Positions 18,460 through 29,018 of a stretch of 64,000 bases of DNA are shown one piece after another. The DNA is from Ruegeria sp. THAF57. GTDB lineage: Bacteria; Pseudomonadota; Alphaproteobacteria; Rhodobacterales; Rhodobacteraceae. Under the pieces are notes generated by a model that was not told where the DNA came from, made no database searches, and was given only the letters and a program-made list of their open reading frames with translations. The translations under genes were made by a program, and so were the position numbers. The first letter of the stretch is position 1. Each line of letters opens with the position of its first letter. The stretch is from positions 310,001 through 374,000 of the forward strand of contig NZ_CAIWNQ010000002.1 of NCBI RefSeq assembly GCF_903914075.1, given 5' to 3'.

Positions 18460-18494
18460 AAGTTTTTCCAGCCCTCAGTCGTAATAAGGTTTAA

Positions 18495-20281
<1,787 letters not shown>

Positions 20282-20416
20282 AAACCGGCTATGCCCTGTC
20301 ACTTAGGCAACAAACATCTGCGATGCTTGGCACCGCAGGCCTGAACTCTGCACACGGTTCGGTTGCATTCCTCGACCGCAGGAGGCAGTCTTACAGCCAT
20401 TGAACCGGAGACAGAT

Positions 20417-20785
20417 TTGATAGCAACGCTATTTCTCATACTCGGCTGCTTCGCCCTCTTGGGTCTATCCCTTCTTGCCGCCATGATTCTTGTCACGCGG
20501 GTCTTCCCGATATTCAACTTCAAGGATGAGTTCGTGGCGTTCTGGATCAGAACACATGGCCGTCCACCCTCGCGCCGACGGCTAATTCTGAACGCATACG
20601 GCGCGGGCAATTACTTTTTCATGGCCGAGAAGTGTTGGGATCAGCACAGACCCAACGCGATACGTCTTGTGCCCAACCGCGGTTTGGCCCTGAGCTTCGC
20701 CCTGGGGGTCGCCTCTTGGATAACGGCGATCCTGTTCTGGATCGCAGTCTTTGTTGCTTACAGCTATCTGACATTGCTGTTTTAG
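20417..20785 (+). CDS. Small two-helix membrane protein, unknown function
   Basis: This protein of about 122 residues has an N-terminal hydrophobic helix (LFLILGCFALLGLSLLAAMI), a basic middle (HGRPPSRRRLILNAYG) and two closely spaced C-terminal hydrophobic segments (LALSFALGVASWITAILFWI, AVFVAYSYLTLLF). I do not recognise the family. There is no in-frame ATG at the front. TTG 20417, 6 bases after GGAGA, is the best start; an earlier TTG at 20363 is possible. It lies after tmpB with a gap of about 135 bases and is convergent with dapB, which ends 4 bases later. Confidence 0.55.
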   Translation: MIATLFLILGCFALLGLSLLAAMILVTRVFPIFNFKDEFVAFWIRTHGRPPSRRRLILNAYGAGNYFFMAEKCWDQHRPNAIRLVPNRGLALSFALGVASWITAILFWIAVFVAYSYLTLLF

Positions 20786-20788
20786 CCC

Positions 20789-21598
20789 CTACAGCCCCAG
20801 CACATCCACCATGTCATACTGACCCGGTGTCTTGCCCTGCCCCCACAGCGCCGCCTTCAACGCGCCGCGGGCAAAGATCGCGCGGTCGGTGGCCAGATGG
20901 CGCAGGACGATGCGCTCGCCCGGCGCGGCGAACAGGACGTCGTGTTCGCCGACGATGTCGCCTCCGCGAATGGCGTGGAAGCCGATATCTCCGCGTTTAC
21001 GCGCGCCGGTGATACCATCGCGGCCCCGATCCGACACATCCGACAGATTGACCCCGCGCCCTTCGGCGGCGGCCTCACCCAGCATCAAGGCCGTGCCCGA
21101 GGGCGCATCGACCTTGTGGTGGTGATGGCCTTCGATGACTTCGATGTCGAAATCCTCATCCAGCGCGGCGGCAACCTTTTTGGTCAGTTGCACCAGCAGA
21201 TTGACCCCAAGGCTCATATTCCCCGCCCGCACGATCACCGCATGGCGCGCGGTAGGTTCCAATGCCGCGATCTGCTCATCCGTCATGCCGGTGGTGCCGA
21301 TCACATGCACACAGCGCGCCTGCGCGGCCAGCGCGGCAAACTCCAGCGTTGCCTCGGGCGCGGTGAAGTCGATCACGGCCTGCGCCTGTGCGAACGCCTC
21401 CAGCGGGTCGTCTGTCACGGTCACGCCCAACGCCTGCCCGCCCATCGCGGTGCCGACGTCCTGACCGATCCAGTCATGGCCCGCACGTTCGACCACGCCG
21501 ACAAGACGGGCCTGATCGCTGTCCGTCACGGTCTTGATCAGCATCTGCCCCATACGGCCCGAAGCCCCTGTGATGACGATCCCCGGAATATGGGTCAT
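20789..21598 (-). CDS. dapB: 4-hydroxy-tetrahydrodipicolinate reductase
   Basis: DapB reduces 4-hydroxy-tetrahydrodipicolinate with NAD(P)H in the diaminopimelate/lysine pathway, feeding peptidoglycan synthesis. The 269 residues show the nucleotide-binding [19 protein letters not shown], the IGTTGM segment and the active-site motif [15 protein letters not shown] with its catalytic His and Lys. The start at 21598 follows GGGGAAG. It is a single gene, divergent from rbfA, with 90 bases between the two start codons. Confidence 0.97.
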   Translation of the reverse strand: MTHIPGIVITGASGRMGQMLIKTVTDSDQARLVGVVERAGHDWIGQDVGTAMGGQALGVTVTDDPLEAFAQAQAVIDFTAPEATLEFAALAAQARCVHVIGTTGMTDEQIAALEPTARHAVIVRAGNMSLGVNLLVQLTKKVAAALDEDFDIEVIEGHHHHKVDAPSGTALMLGEAAAEGRGVNLSDVSDRGRDGITGARKRGDIGFHAIRGGDIVGEHDVLFAAPGERIVLRHLATDRAIFARGALKAALWGQGKTPGQYDMVDVLGL

Positions 21599-21688
21599 TG
21601 CTTTCTTCCCCTAATGTAGTCGGCTCAAAGCCTCCTACCCGGTTCGCGCCCGCTTGGCAAAGGCCGGATTAGGGCTTAGATCGTCGGT

Positions 21689-22084
21689 ATGGCAAAGAAC
21701 AAATTCCACGATGGCCCCGGCCCGTCCCAACGGCAACTGCGTGTCGGCGAACTGATCCGCCGCACCCTGTCCGAGGTTCTGGCGCGCGGAGATGTCCACG
21801 ACCCCGACCTGAACCGCATGTCGATCACCGTGGGTGAGGTCCGCACCTCGCCCGATCTGAAGATCGCCACCGCCTATGTGCTGCCATTGGGCGGCAAGGG
21901 CCAAGAAGACGTGATCGACTTGCTGGCCCGCAATAAGGGTGAACTGCGGCGCATGATCGGCAAGAAGCTGAATCTGAAATTCTCGCCCGATCTGCGGTTC
22001 CGTCTGGATGACACGTTCGACCGTCTGGACGACACCCGCCGCATGTTCGAACAGGACGCGGTGCGCCGCGATCTGGACGAGTGA
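21689..22084 (+). CDS. rbfA: 30S ribosome-binding factor A
   Basis: RbfA is a KH-like RNA-binding protein needed for late maturation of the 16S rRNA 5' end and for growth in the cold. The 131 residues show the family's N-terminal [19 protein letters not shown] helix, the [14 protein letters not shown] strand region and the C-terminal [19 protein letters not shown]. It overlaps the next gene by 4 bases (GTGA) and begins the rbfA-truB-rpsO run, a conserved order in proteobacteria. Confidence 0.96.
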   Translation: MAKNKFHDGPGPSQRQLRVGELIRRTLSEVLARGDVHDPDLNRMSITVGEVRTSPDLKIATAYVLPLGGKGQEDVIDLLARNKGELRRMIGKKLNLKFSPDLRFRLDDTFDRLDDTRRMFEQDAVRRDLDE

Positions 22085-22818
22085 TCCGCGCGCTGGTCAC
22101 ATTGGGCGCGGTCCTTTGGGCCGCTCAGGCCGGTGCGGTGAGTTGCGAGAAAGTCACCCACGACGCCAAGCGTTATACAGTTTGCGAGGTGGACGCCGCC
22201 AACCAGGATCTGCGTCTCTTTCTGAACGACGACAATGGCGATCTGTTGGGTCATTTTTCCTCGGTGAATGACGCGCTGGCCGATGACGGCAAGCGACTGG
22301 CCTTTGCGATGAACGCCGGGATGTATCACGACGACCGCTCGCCCGTGGGCCACTATGTCGAGAACGGTCAGGAACAGATGCGCGTCATCGCCAACCCCGG
22401 CCCCGGCAATTTCGGCCTGCTGCCCAACGGTGTGTTCTGCATCCGCGAGGGCCGCGCAGACGTGTTCGAGACTTTGGAGTTCGTTGATCAATCTCCTGAT
22501 TGTCAGTTTGCAACCCAGTCCGGCCCAATGCTTGTGATTGATGGAGCGTTGCACCCACGCTTTTTGCCCGACTCGACCTCGGTTTTCGTGCGCAACGGTG
22601 TCGGCACCAGCGCCGACGGCACGCGGGCCGTGTTTGTGATCTCGGACGACTATGTCACCTTTCACGAATTCGGCAGCCTGTTTCGGGATGTATTGGAAAC
22701 CCCGAATGCGCTGTTCTTCGACGGAAATATTTCACGGATGTACGAACGGGCCAGCAATCGGTCGGACGTTGGTTTTTCGCTCGGGCCGATCGTGGGCGTG
22801 GTCGAGGACGCACCCTGA
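22081..22818 (+). CDS. DUF2233/NAGPA-like phosphodiester glycosidase family protein
   Basis: This 245-residue exported protein begins with GTG overlapping the rbfA stop and has a signal peptide ([18 protein letters not shown]). The body matches the phosphodiester glycosidase domain of the uncovering enzyme [16 protein letters not shown] near residue 78, [21 protein letters not shown] and [10 protein letters not shown] near the C-terminus. In bacteria these proteins are thought to remove sugar phosphodiester caps from cell-wall or exopolysaccharide material; the substrate here is unknown. The position between rbfA and truB is a coupling to translation genes and not a functional clue. Confidence 0.85.
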   Translation: MIRALVTLGAVLWAAQAGAVSCEKVTHDAKRYTVCEVDAANQDLRLFLNDDNGDLLGHFSSVNDALADDGKRLAFAMNAGMYHDDRSPVGHYVENGQEQMRVIANPGPGNFGLLPNGVFCIREGRADVFETLEFVDQSPDCQFATQSGPMLVIDGALHPRFLPDSTSVFVRNGVGTSADGTRAVFVISDDYVTFHEFGSLFRDVLETPNALFFDGNISRMYERASNRSDVGFSLGPIVGVVEDAP

Positions 22819-22878
22819 AATTGACAGGGCTTTTGTGATCCGCTAACTCGCGCGCCTTAGCAAGATTCAAGGTAAGAC

Positions 22879-23784
22879 ATGGGACGCAAACGCAAGGGCC
22901 GCGACATTTCCGGTTGGCTGGTGGTGGACAAGCCCGCGGGCATGACCTCGACCGCTGTGGTGAACAAGGTGCGTTGGGCGATGGATGCCAAGAAGGCGGG
23001 CCATGCGGGTACGCTGGACCCCGAAGCAACCGGCGTTCTGGCCGTGGCTTTGGGTGAGGCGACCAAGACCGTTCCCTACATCACCGATGCTTTGAAGGCC
23101 TACACCTTCACCGTGCGTTTGGGTCAGGCGACCAACACCGACGATGCCGAAGGCGAAGTGATTGCGCAAAGCGATGCGCGCCCTTCGGATGACGAGATCA
23201 AACGGGCACTCGCCCCGTTTTTGGGCGATATCATGCAGGTGCCGCCCAAGTTCTCGGCCGTGAAGATCGACGGGCAACGCGCCTATAAACTGGCCCGCGA
23301 CGGCGAAGAGGTCGAGCTGTCCGCCCGCCCCCTCTGGATCGAAGAACTGATCCTCGTCGGCCGCCCTGATGAGGACCATGTCGTGCTGGAGATGACCTGC
23401 GGCAAAGGCGGCTATGTCCGCTCGATCGCGCGGGATCTGGGGGAGGCGTTGGGCTGCCACGGCCACGTCAAGGAACTCCGCCGTATCTGGTCCGGCCCGT
23501 TTGAGGCCGAGGATGGCCTGTCCATCGACCAGATCGACGAGATGGCCAAGACCGAAGCGCTGGACGAGTATCTGCACCCGCTAGAAACCGGCCTCGCCGA
23601 CCTGCCCGAGCTGAAATGCACCCCCGAGGGTGCCACACGCCTGCGCAACGGCAATCCGGGCATGGTGCTGGCCTCGGACGTGGAATACGGCGATGAGGCC
23701 TGGGCGTCTTTGGATGGCAAAGCCGTAGCGGTCGGCATCTACAAATCGGGTGAATTGCACCCCAGCCGGGTGTTCGTCACCTGA
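22879..23784 (+). CDS. truB: tRNA pseudouridine(55) synthase
   Basis: TruB makes pseudouridine 55 in the T-loop of nearly all tRNAs. The 301 residues contain [14 protein letters not shown] at the start, the catalytic Asp in [13 protein letters not shown] (near residue 44), the [15 protein letters not shown] motif and a PUA-like C-terminus. AAGGTAA precedes the ATG. It is a member of the rbfA-truB-rpsO run. Confidence 0.97.
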   Translation: MGRKRKGRDISGWLVVDKPAGMTSTAVVNKVRWAMDAKKAGHAGTLDPEATGVLAVALGEATKTVPYITDALKAYTFTVRLGQATNTDDAEGEVIAQSDARPSDDEIKRALAPFLGDIMQVPPKFSAVKIDGQRAYKLARDGEEVELSARPLWIEELILVGRPDEDHVVLEMTCGKGGYVRSIARDLGEALGCHGHVKELRRIWSGPFEAEDGLSIDQIDEMAKTEALDEYLHPLETGLADLPELKCTPEGATRLRNGNPGMVLASDVEYGDEAWASLDGKAVAVGIYKSGELHPSRVFVT

Positions 23785-23804
23785 ACACCGTGCTAGGCGG
23801 GGGC

Positions 23805-24308
23805 ATGATTACCCGAACGCATATCAAGGGCGATGCGCCCTCAACCGCCGTCTATTCCAATTGCGAAAACTACCGTTATAGCCTGACCCGCGTGTGGGAT
23901 GCGGACGGGCGTAAAGCGTTGTTCGTGATGCTGAACCCATCCACCGCGACCGAGGTACAGAACGACCCCACGGTTGAACGCTGCGAACGCCGCGCGCGGG
24001 CGCTGGGGTTCGGGGCGTTTCAGGTCACGAACATCTTTGCATGGCGCGACACCGACCCCCGCAAGATGCGCGCCGCCGCCGATCCTGTCGGGCCTGCGAA
24101 TGACGCAGCCATTTTGGACGGAGTGCAATGGGCCGATCAGGTCATCGCTGCTTGGGGCGCTCACGGTGCCCATCTTGATCGCGGCCCGGCGGTCGAAACC
24201 CTGCTGCGCGGCACCGGGCAGCCGCTGTTCCATCTGGGGCTGACCAAGGACGGCCACCCCAAGCATCCGCTCTATATCGCCTATACCCAACAGCCCGAAC
24301 CATGGTGA
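23805..24308 (+). CDS. DUF1643 protein
   Basis: This 167-residue cytoplasmic protein matches the DUF1643 family: YRYSLTRVWD, LFVMLNPSTATEVQNDPTVERC (the LNPSTA motif), VTNIFAWRDTDP and the C-terminal HPLYI. The biochemical function is not known. The start at 23805 gives the usual N-terminus and follows a G-rich stretch, in preference to an earlier start at 23790. It begins 20 bases after truB and is probably cotranscribed. Confidence 0.85.
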   Translation: MITRTHIKGDAPSTAVYSNCENYRYSLTRVWDADGRKALFVMLNPSTATEVQNDPTVERCERRARALGFGAFQVTNIFAWRDTDPRKMRAAADPVGPANDAAILDGVQWADQVIAAWGAHGAHLDRGPAVETLLRGTGQPLFHLGLTKDGHPKHPLYIAYTQQPEPW

Positions 24309-24402
24309 TCAAGGATTAACCACAAGACCAACTCGGCTTTGACCAACCACATGGCAACATGAGACAAATTCCCTTGATGCAGCACGTTTGCGGAGGGATG
24401 TC

Positions 24403-25398
24403 ATGTTTCTTTTCGGATTGCTGGGCCTCGCCGCAGTTGGTGGCGCAGCCTATGCGATTAGTGATGTTTTTGAGGCCGACGTAGACCTTGAAGACCAGAA
24501 AACCGTCGAGGATGAGCCGCAGGAGGTTTCAGAAGGCAACCTGTTGGATGTTGACGAAACCGGAGACATCCCTGCTGAACCCTCGACAGGGACAGTGATA
24601 TCCGAATTTCAGGGCGATTTGATTGTTGCAGGGTCAGAGGGTCCAAACATCCTGACCGGGCAGGATGGCGACGACCAGATCAATGGCTACGGTAGCAACG
24701 ATACTGTTGCAGGCGGGGAAGGTAACGACACTCTGCACGGCGGCGAAGGTGAAGACCTCCTTCTTGGCAAAGATGGCAATGATGTCCTGCACGGTGAAGC
24801 TGGGGACGACCAATTAACCGGTGGCGAGGGGGACGATGCCCTGTTTGGGCATGTCGGCGACGACATTCTGGACGGCGGCACGGGTGGGGATGAGCTATAT
24901 GGCGGGCAAGACGACGACACCCTGATCGGCGGCGCAGGTGAAGATGCCCTGCATGGCGGCTACGGCGATGATCATCTGGACGGTGGCGAGGGACAGGATA
25001 TCCTGTTCGGGGGCGATGGCGACGACGTCTTGATGGGTTCAGACGGTACGGTGGATTTCCTGAACGGAGGTGACGGAAATGACACCATTCTGGCTGATGG
25101 CCAGGATATCGTAACCGGCGGTGACGGCAGCGACGATATCATTATCATTCCGGAACAGGAGGATCAGGCGGTCACCGTCATGGATTTCCAGCCGGGACAG
25201 GACAAGTTGCTGATCTCATGGGAGGGTGAGGAAGACCCCGACATTCAGATCGAACCAGATACCGAGGACGCGACCCTGACCGATGTCTCGATCAACGGCC
25301 AGCACGTCGCGCAGTTGCTGCACGCCGACGGGCTGACCGCCGATGATATCCAACTGATCTCCGAAGGAGATCTGGAGCAACTGGCGGCGACGGGTTAA
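24403..25398 (+). CDS. RTX (hemolysin-type calcium-binding) repeat protein
   Basis: This acidic 331-residue protein starts at 24403 behind GGAGG. It has one N-terminal hydrophobic segment ([18 protein letters not shown]) and an acidic linker. About fifteen GGxGxDxLx nonapeptides follow, roughly residues 83-245 (for example [17 protein letters not shown]), which fold as a calcium-loaded beta-roll. The C-terminal 85 residues resemble the capping region of type I secreted proteins. An N-terminal membrane segment is unusual for type I secretion substrates, so it may stay membrane-anchored. No secretion ATPase or membrane fusion gene is nearby. It interrupts the truB-rpsO order. Confidence 0.85.
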   Translation: MFLFGLLGLAAVGGAAYAISDVFEADVDLEDQKTVEDEPQEVSEGNLLDVDETGDIPAEPSTGTVISEFQGDLIVAGSEGPNILTGQDGDDQINGYGSNDTVAGGEGNDTLHGGEGEDLLLGKDGNDVLHGEAGDDQLTGGEGDDALFGHVGDDILDGGTGGDELYGGQDDDTLIGGAGEDALHGGYGDDHLDGGEGQDILFGGDGDDVLMGSDGTVDFLNGGDGNDTILADGQDIVTGGDGSDDIIIIPEQEDQAVTVMDFQPGQDKLLISWEGEEDPDIQIEPDTEDATLTDVSINGQHVAQLLHADGLTADDIQLISEGDLEQLAATG

Positions 25399-25544
25399 GC
25401 CGCACAGAATCCCTTTGCCATTTATCCCAATTCCGCTTATACGCGCGCATCCGTTCCGGAATCGGTGCGGTTTTCTCCATGGGCCTGCGCTGGACGACAT
25501 CCCGGCCTGCGCCATCAACTTTAACCTTTTACAAGGAGACCCCG

Positions 25545-25814
25545 ATGTCGATTACTGCCGCTGAAAAAGCACGCGTCATGAAAGAATTCGCAACCAAGGA
25601 CGGCGACACCGGTTCGCCTGAAGTACAGGTTGCAATCCTGACCTCGCGCATCAACACCCTGACCGAGCACTTCAAGACCCACAAAAAAGACAACCACGGT
25701 CGTCGCGGTCTGCTGAAAATGGTCGCCCAGCGCCGCAAGCTGCTGGACTACCTGAAGGGCAAGGAAGAAGCGCGTTACCAGGACCTGATCCAGAAACTGG
25801 GCATCCGCCGCTAA
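25545..25814 (+). CDS. rpsO: 30S ribosomal protein S15
   Basis: S15 binds the central domain of 16S rRNA early in 30S assembly and forms a bridge to the 50S subunit. The 89 residues are typical ([56 protein letters not shown] helix, [11 protein letters not shown] end). AAGGAGA precedes the ATG at 25545. A strong terminator follows, so transcription does not simply continue into pnp, which lies 5 kb further on. Confidence 0.98.
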   Translation: MSITAAEKARVMKEFATKDGDTGSPEVQVAILTSRINTLTEHFKTHKKDNHGRRGLLKMVAQRRKLLDYLKGKEEARYQDLIQKLGIRR

Positions 25815-25859
25815 ACACCAAACGGTGTTTTCGGGTTCGAAACCCCGGATTTTTGACTT

Positions 25860-25885
25860 TAACGCCCACCAAACGGTGGGCGTTT
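25860..25885 (+). terminator. rpsO terminator
   Basis: A perfect stem, AACGCCCACC pairing with GGTGGGCGTT, has a short AAAC loop and is followed by TTTGTTT. A weaker hairpin, AACACC-AAAC-GGTGTT, lies just after the stop codon (about 25814-25829), and GGGTT-CGA-AACCC lies between the two. Confidence 0.9.
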
Positions 25886-25888
25886 TTG

Positions 25889-26147
25889 TTTGGCCCATAG
25901 ACAAGTTCAGGCTGCGATTCGATAGCCGGAATCGAATTGGGACACCTGCCAAAACCTCGGAATTCCTAAAGCCGCACCGCAGGACCGCTGATCGCGAGCC
26001 GATGTCTTGTTTTTTGGCACCAACACCCGCCTAAAATCTTAACGTTTTCTACATTTTCTTTTCCACTCCGGGCGGCTGCCCTATGATTCCCCTCAACCCT
26101 GACACAAGTCATCATGTAATTTGCGTAATTGTTTAAGGAGAGTTTGG
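25889..26147. other. Intergenic region upstream of the beta-barrel gene
   Basis: This non-coding stretch is more AT-rich than its surroundings and presumably carries the promoter of the outer membrane protein gene. A short dyad, TGAC-ACAA-GTCA, lies at about 26100-26111 and a clear AAGGAG ribosome site at 26135-26140. Nothing else is recognised. Confidence 0.4.
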
Positions 26148-26777
26148 ATGAGGAAGTTTGCCCTCTTGTCCCTGATCCCACTGGTGCAAGCCGTTCCTGA
26201 CGTGGCCCATGCGGATAGCACGTCTGCCGCAAGCGCGTTTGAGGGTGTCTATGCGGGGCTTGAAATTGGCGCAGCCGCAGCAGACGGAACAACGGATTTT
26301 CCAGTTCTGTCCGGCGGCACAAGAAATGCCTCGTTCGATCCCGACAACGGCCGCAGCTTTGGTGCGCTGTTTGGCTATAACATGCAGCGCGGCGATATGA
26401 TCTATGGCGCTGAAGTCCGGTATTCGAACCTGTCTCATGTCGTCGAAAAGGGCGACCCCGAAACGCGGGAAGTGATGGATTTCGCCGACCTTCGTGGCCG
26501 GGTCGGGTACGTGAACGGCGATTTCATGTTCTACGGCGCTTTGGGCTGGTCATGGTCCAGACTGCGGGTCCACCCAAGTGCGCAATTTGACCGGGAAAGC
26601 CAGACGACGCTGGACGGCTTCAACATCGGCTTGGGAGTGGAGTACAACTTCAACGACCGCTGGTTTGCCGGCGCAGACTACACCTATCGCGATGTGAGCG
26701 GCGATTTTGACGACGCACCAAACGACTCGGACTTTGACCTGAGCACCATCACGGCACGTGTCGCCTATCGATTCTAA
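26148..26777 (+). CDS. Outer membrane beta-barrel protein (Omp25/OmpW-like)
   Basis: This 209-residue exported protein has a signal peptide (MRKFALLSLIPLVQAVPDVAHA) and alternating hydrophobic beta-strands of a small eight-stranded barrel. Examples are FEGVYAGLEIGAAAAD, GYNMQRGDMIYGAEVRYS, YGALGWSWSRLRV and IGLGVEYNFNDRWFAGADYTYRD. It ends in the C-terminal Phe (ITARVAYRF) used by the BAM machinery. The start at 26148 follows AAGGAG. The role is probably structural or as a small pore; ligands cannot be read. Confidence 0.85.
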   Translation: MRKFALLSLIPLVQAVPDVAHADSTSAASAFEGVYAGLEIGAAAADGTTDFPVLSGGTRNASFDPDNGRSFGALFGYNMQRGDMIYGAEVRYSNLSHVVEKGDPETREVMDFADLRGRVGYVNGDFMFYGALGWSWSRLRVHPSAQFDRESQTTLDGFNIGLGVEYNFNDRWFAGADYTYRDVSGDFDDAPNDSDFDLSTITARVAYRF

Positions 26778-26888
26778 CGCACAAAAAACGTCCGGCAGGT
26801 CCATAATCCTGACGACCCGAAACAGGCCGATGCCGACAACTCGGCTCGGCCTGGCAAGTTCGTACAGCCGCGCCCCAAGGGAAAACCG

Positions 26889-27545
26889 ATGCCCATTTTT
26901 CCGAACATCAAGGTGATCTTCGTCCACATCCCCAAGTCCGGCGGATCAACTGTGACTACGGTTCTGAAACGGGACCGCTTTTTTGGGCGGCAAGTCAATC
27001 CCCGCGACCCGCGCGATAAAAATATCGACTATATCTCTCAGTACTTTGACCTGTTGGGCACGGACGCCAATGACTATTATAAGTTCAGCTTTGTGCGCAA
27101 TCCATGGGACCGCTTTGTTTCGGGGTATCATTACGTGTGTCAAAGACGGCCCGAAATCACCGAGGTAACTGAACATGGGTCCTTCAAAGAATTCGCGCAG
27201 GCCCTTTCTCAAGATCCCGAAAAATTTCTGCAAATCCGCTATTTTCAACCGCAATATCTATACCTGACCGACGCATCAGGAAACATGCCCCTGGACTTTG
27301 TCGGGCGATTCGAACGGTTTGATGACGATCTTCGCAAGGCGCTGAAACAGATTGGAATGCGGCGTCTCGTTATTCGGCACCGCAAACAGTCGAAGCGCAC
27401 GGATTATCGGGATTACTATGACCAAGAAACCCGCGACATCGTTGGCCGCGTGTATGCCCAGGACATAGAGTTGTTCAATTATGCGTTCGAAGATGGGCGC
27501 CACCGTGAAAAAACGGGCTTATTTGGACGGCTCGGGCAGTCCTAA
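26889..27545 (+). CDS. Sulfotransferase family protein
   Basis: This 218-residue cytoplasmic protein has both PAPS-binding elements of sulfotransferases: the 5'-phosphosulfate loop FVHIPKSGGST (residues 11-21) and the 3'-phosphate segment FSFVRNPWDRFVSGYHY (about 69-85). It therefore probably transfers sulfate from PAPS to a carbohydrate or similar acceptor, as in the carbohydrate sulfotransferase (Sulfotransfer_2) group. AAGGGAAAA precedes the ATG. Codon use is less GC-rich than that of its neighbours, which hints at acquisition. The acceptor is unknown and no sulfate-activation gene is nearby. Confidence 0.88.
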   Translation: MPIFPNIKVIFVHIPKSGGSTVTTVLKRDRFFGRQVNPRDPRDKNIDYISQYFDLLGTDANDYYKFSFVRNPWDRFVSGYHYVCQRRPEITEVTEHGSFKEFAQALSQDPEKFLQIRYFQPQYLYLTDASGNMPLDFVGRFERFDDDLRKALKQIGMRRLVIRHRKQSKRTDYRDYYDQETRDIVGRVYAQDIELFNYAFEDGRHREKTGLFGRLGQS

Positions 27546-27770
27546 CTACAATCCGTCGCGCAAACAGGGCGGGCATTGAACACGTCCGGCACGATCGCCC
27601 AAGGGTTTACCAAAAACACCGAAACTTAAGAGATTTTTCAAAAAGTCCTGCAAGGTAATTGTCGGAACACTCTTTTCGAACGCTCCGGGATGGGCCATTA
27701 GTCGGTTCGTCAAACAAGGGAACAAAGTATTTTGTTCTCGTCTAGATTCTCAGGACTGGTCGACCCTCAA

Positions 27771-28904
27771 ATGGCAAATTTCAGCATCGCAAACGGTGAC
27801 TCCGCCACGTTCACTGATACGTCCGCAGGTGACGGTTTCGTCATTGATTTTGACACACTGGACAACAGCTTCAGCATTCGGATCAACGATGTTGACCTGT
27901 TCATTGGCGGGCCAGCGGGCGCTGAGAATGAACTTCAATTCCAAATTGTCCAAACGGAAGGGCAGACTGTTCAGTTTGCCGATGGCGACCGGTACGAAAT
28001 TGACACGCCCGCCGTCTGGCAGCTTGGCAATACCAACGGCGAACCCGTCGTCCGCCTAGAGGTGAACCCCGACGGCACCATCGAACTGTACGGTGTAAAA
28101 GAAGACAACGGTCCGCTGGTCCCGCTGCAATTGTTCAACGGGCTGACCGTCAACACGGACGCAATTGCGGCGGCCTGGAATGACAGCGGCGACAACACAA
28201 TTGAGATTGACCAGTCGGAAACCGGCCCCACAAACGCGGCCGGCGAATTTATCGACGTCCTGTGTTTTGCAGCTGGAACACTCATTGAGACCCGCGAAGG
28301 ACCAGTGGCGGTTGAAGACTTGAAAATCTCGGATCAGGTCCTGACTTATGACAACGGCTTTAAGCCAATTCGCTGGATCGGATCGCGCGCGTTGACCCAA
28401 GCTAATCTTGACGCCCAGCCAAGGCTCAGACCCATTGTAATCCGGGCGAATGCGCTGGGGGTTGGATACCCCAAGCGGGACCTGATCGTTTCACCCCAAC
28501 ACCGCGTTCTTGTTTCGTCGGCTGTCGCCTTGCGCATGTTCGAATGCAAAGACGTTCTGATCTCGGCGAAAAAACTGATTTCTCTGGACGGTGTGGAAAC
28601 TCTGGAAACGGCACCGAATGGGGTTGAGTATTTCCACATCCTGTTCGATGCGCATGAAATCATCTGGTCCAACGGGGCACCGACCGAAAGCCTGTTTACC
28701 GGGCCCGAGGCTTTGAAATCCGTCCCCGAGGATTCCAGAAAAGAGATTCTGGAGCTGTTCCCCGAATGCTGCGAGCCGCAATTCCAGACACATTCCGCCC
28801 GATATATCCCGCAGAAGGGCAAACAGGTGCGAAAGCTGGTGGAACGGCACCGGGCCAATGACAAGCCCCTTATTGACGGCCTTGCGTCCTCGGATCAGCA
28901 CTAG
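27771..28904 (+). CDS. Hint-domain protein
   Basis: This 377-residue protein has an N-terminal beta-rich region (about 1-160) and a Hint domain (about 163-310) beginning with the nucleophile Cys165 in VLCFAAGTLIETREGPVAVE. It continues with the conserved SPQHRVLV and a C-terminal IW-rich segment. This Hint_2 type is abundant in Rhodobacteraceae secreted proteins and may act in self-cleavage. No signal peptide is evident. The start is uncertain: ATG 27771 fits the family N-terminus (MANFS), while TTG 27732 has a better ribosome site (AAGGG). The 225 bases before it show nothing clear. Confidence 0.83.
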   Translation: MANFSIANGDSATFTDTSAGDGFVIDFDTLDNSFSIRINDVDLFIGGPAGAENELQFQIVQTEGQTVQFADGDRYEIDTPAVWQLGNTNGEPVVRLEVNPDGTIELYGVKEDNGPLVPLQLFNGLTVNTDAIAAAWNDSGDNTIEIDQSETGPTNAAGEFIDVLCFAAGTLIETREGPVAVEDLKISDQVLTYDNGFKPIRWIGSRALTQANLDAQPRLRPIVIRANALGVGYPKRDLIVSPQHRVLVSSAVALRMFECKDVLISAKKLISLDGVETLETAPNGVEYFHILFDAHEIIWSNGAPTESLFTGPEALKSVPEDSRKEILELFPECCEPQFQTHSARYIPQKGKQVRKLVERHRANDKPLIDGLASSDQH

Positions 28905-28972
28905 GCGCAACTGCCCCAATCGCGGCCCTCAAGTGCGGGTTATTTCTCATTGCGCAGTCTCTAACCAAAAAG

Positions 28973-28998
28973 AAACGCCCGCCAAATGACGGGCGTTT
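28973..28998. terminator. Terminator hairpin between the Hint gene and the BCCT gene
   Basis: AAACGCCCG pairs with CGGGCGTTT over an 8-base loop. On the minus strand the stem is followed by CTTTTTGG, so it ends the BCCT transcript; it can also serve the convergent Hint gene. Confidence 0.8.
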
Positions 28999-29018
28999 CA
29001 GATCTCATTCGAACGTTG

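Noticed and set aside
24403..25398. Repeated GGCGGnGAnGGn units as a possible CRISPR or tandem DNA repeat
   Set aside because: The periodicity is 27 bases in coding frame and comes from RTX nonapeptides; repeats are degenerate at the DNA level and there are no spacers.
25834..25852. GGGTTCGAAACCC resembling a tRNA T-arm after rpsO
   Set aside because: With TTCGAAA as the loop the flanking five bases do not pair as a T-stem, and no acceptor or anticodon stems lie around it; it is a simple dyad between terminator hairpins.
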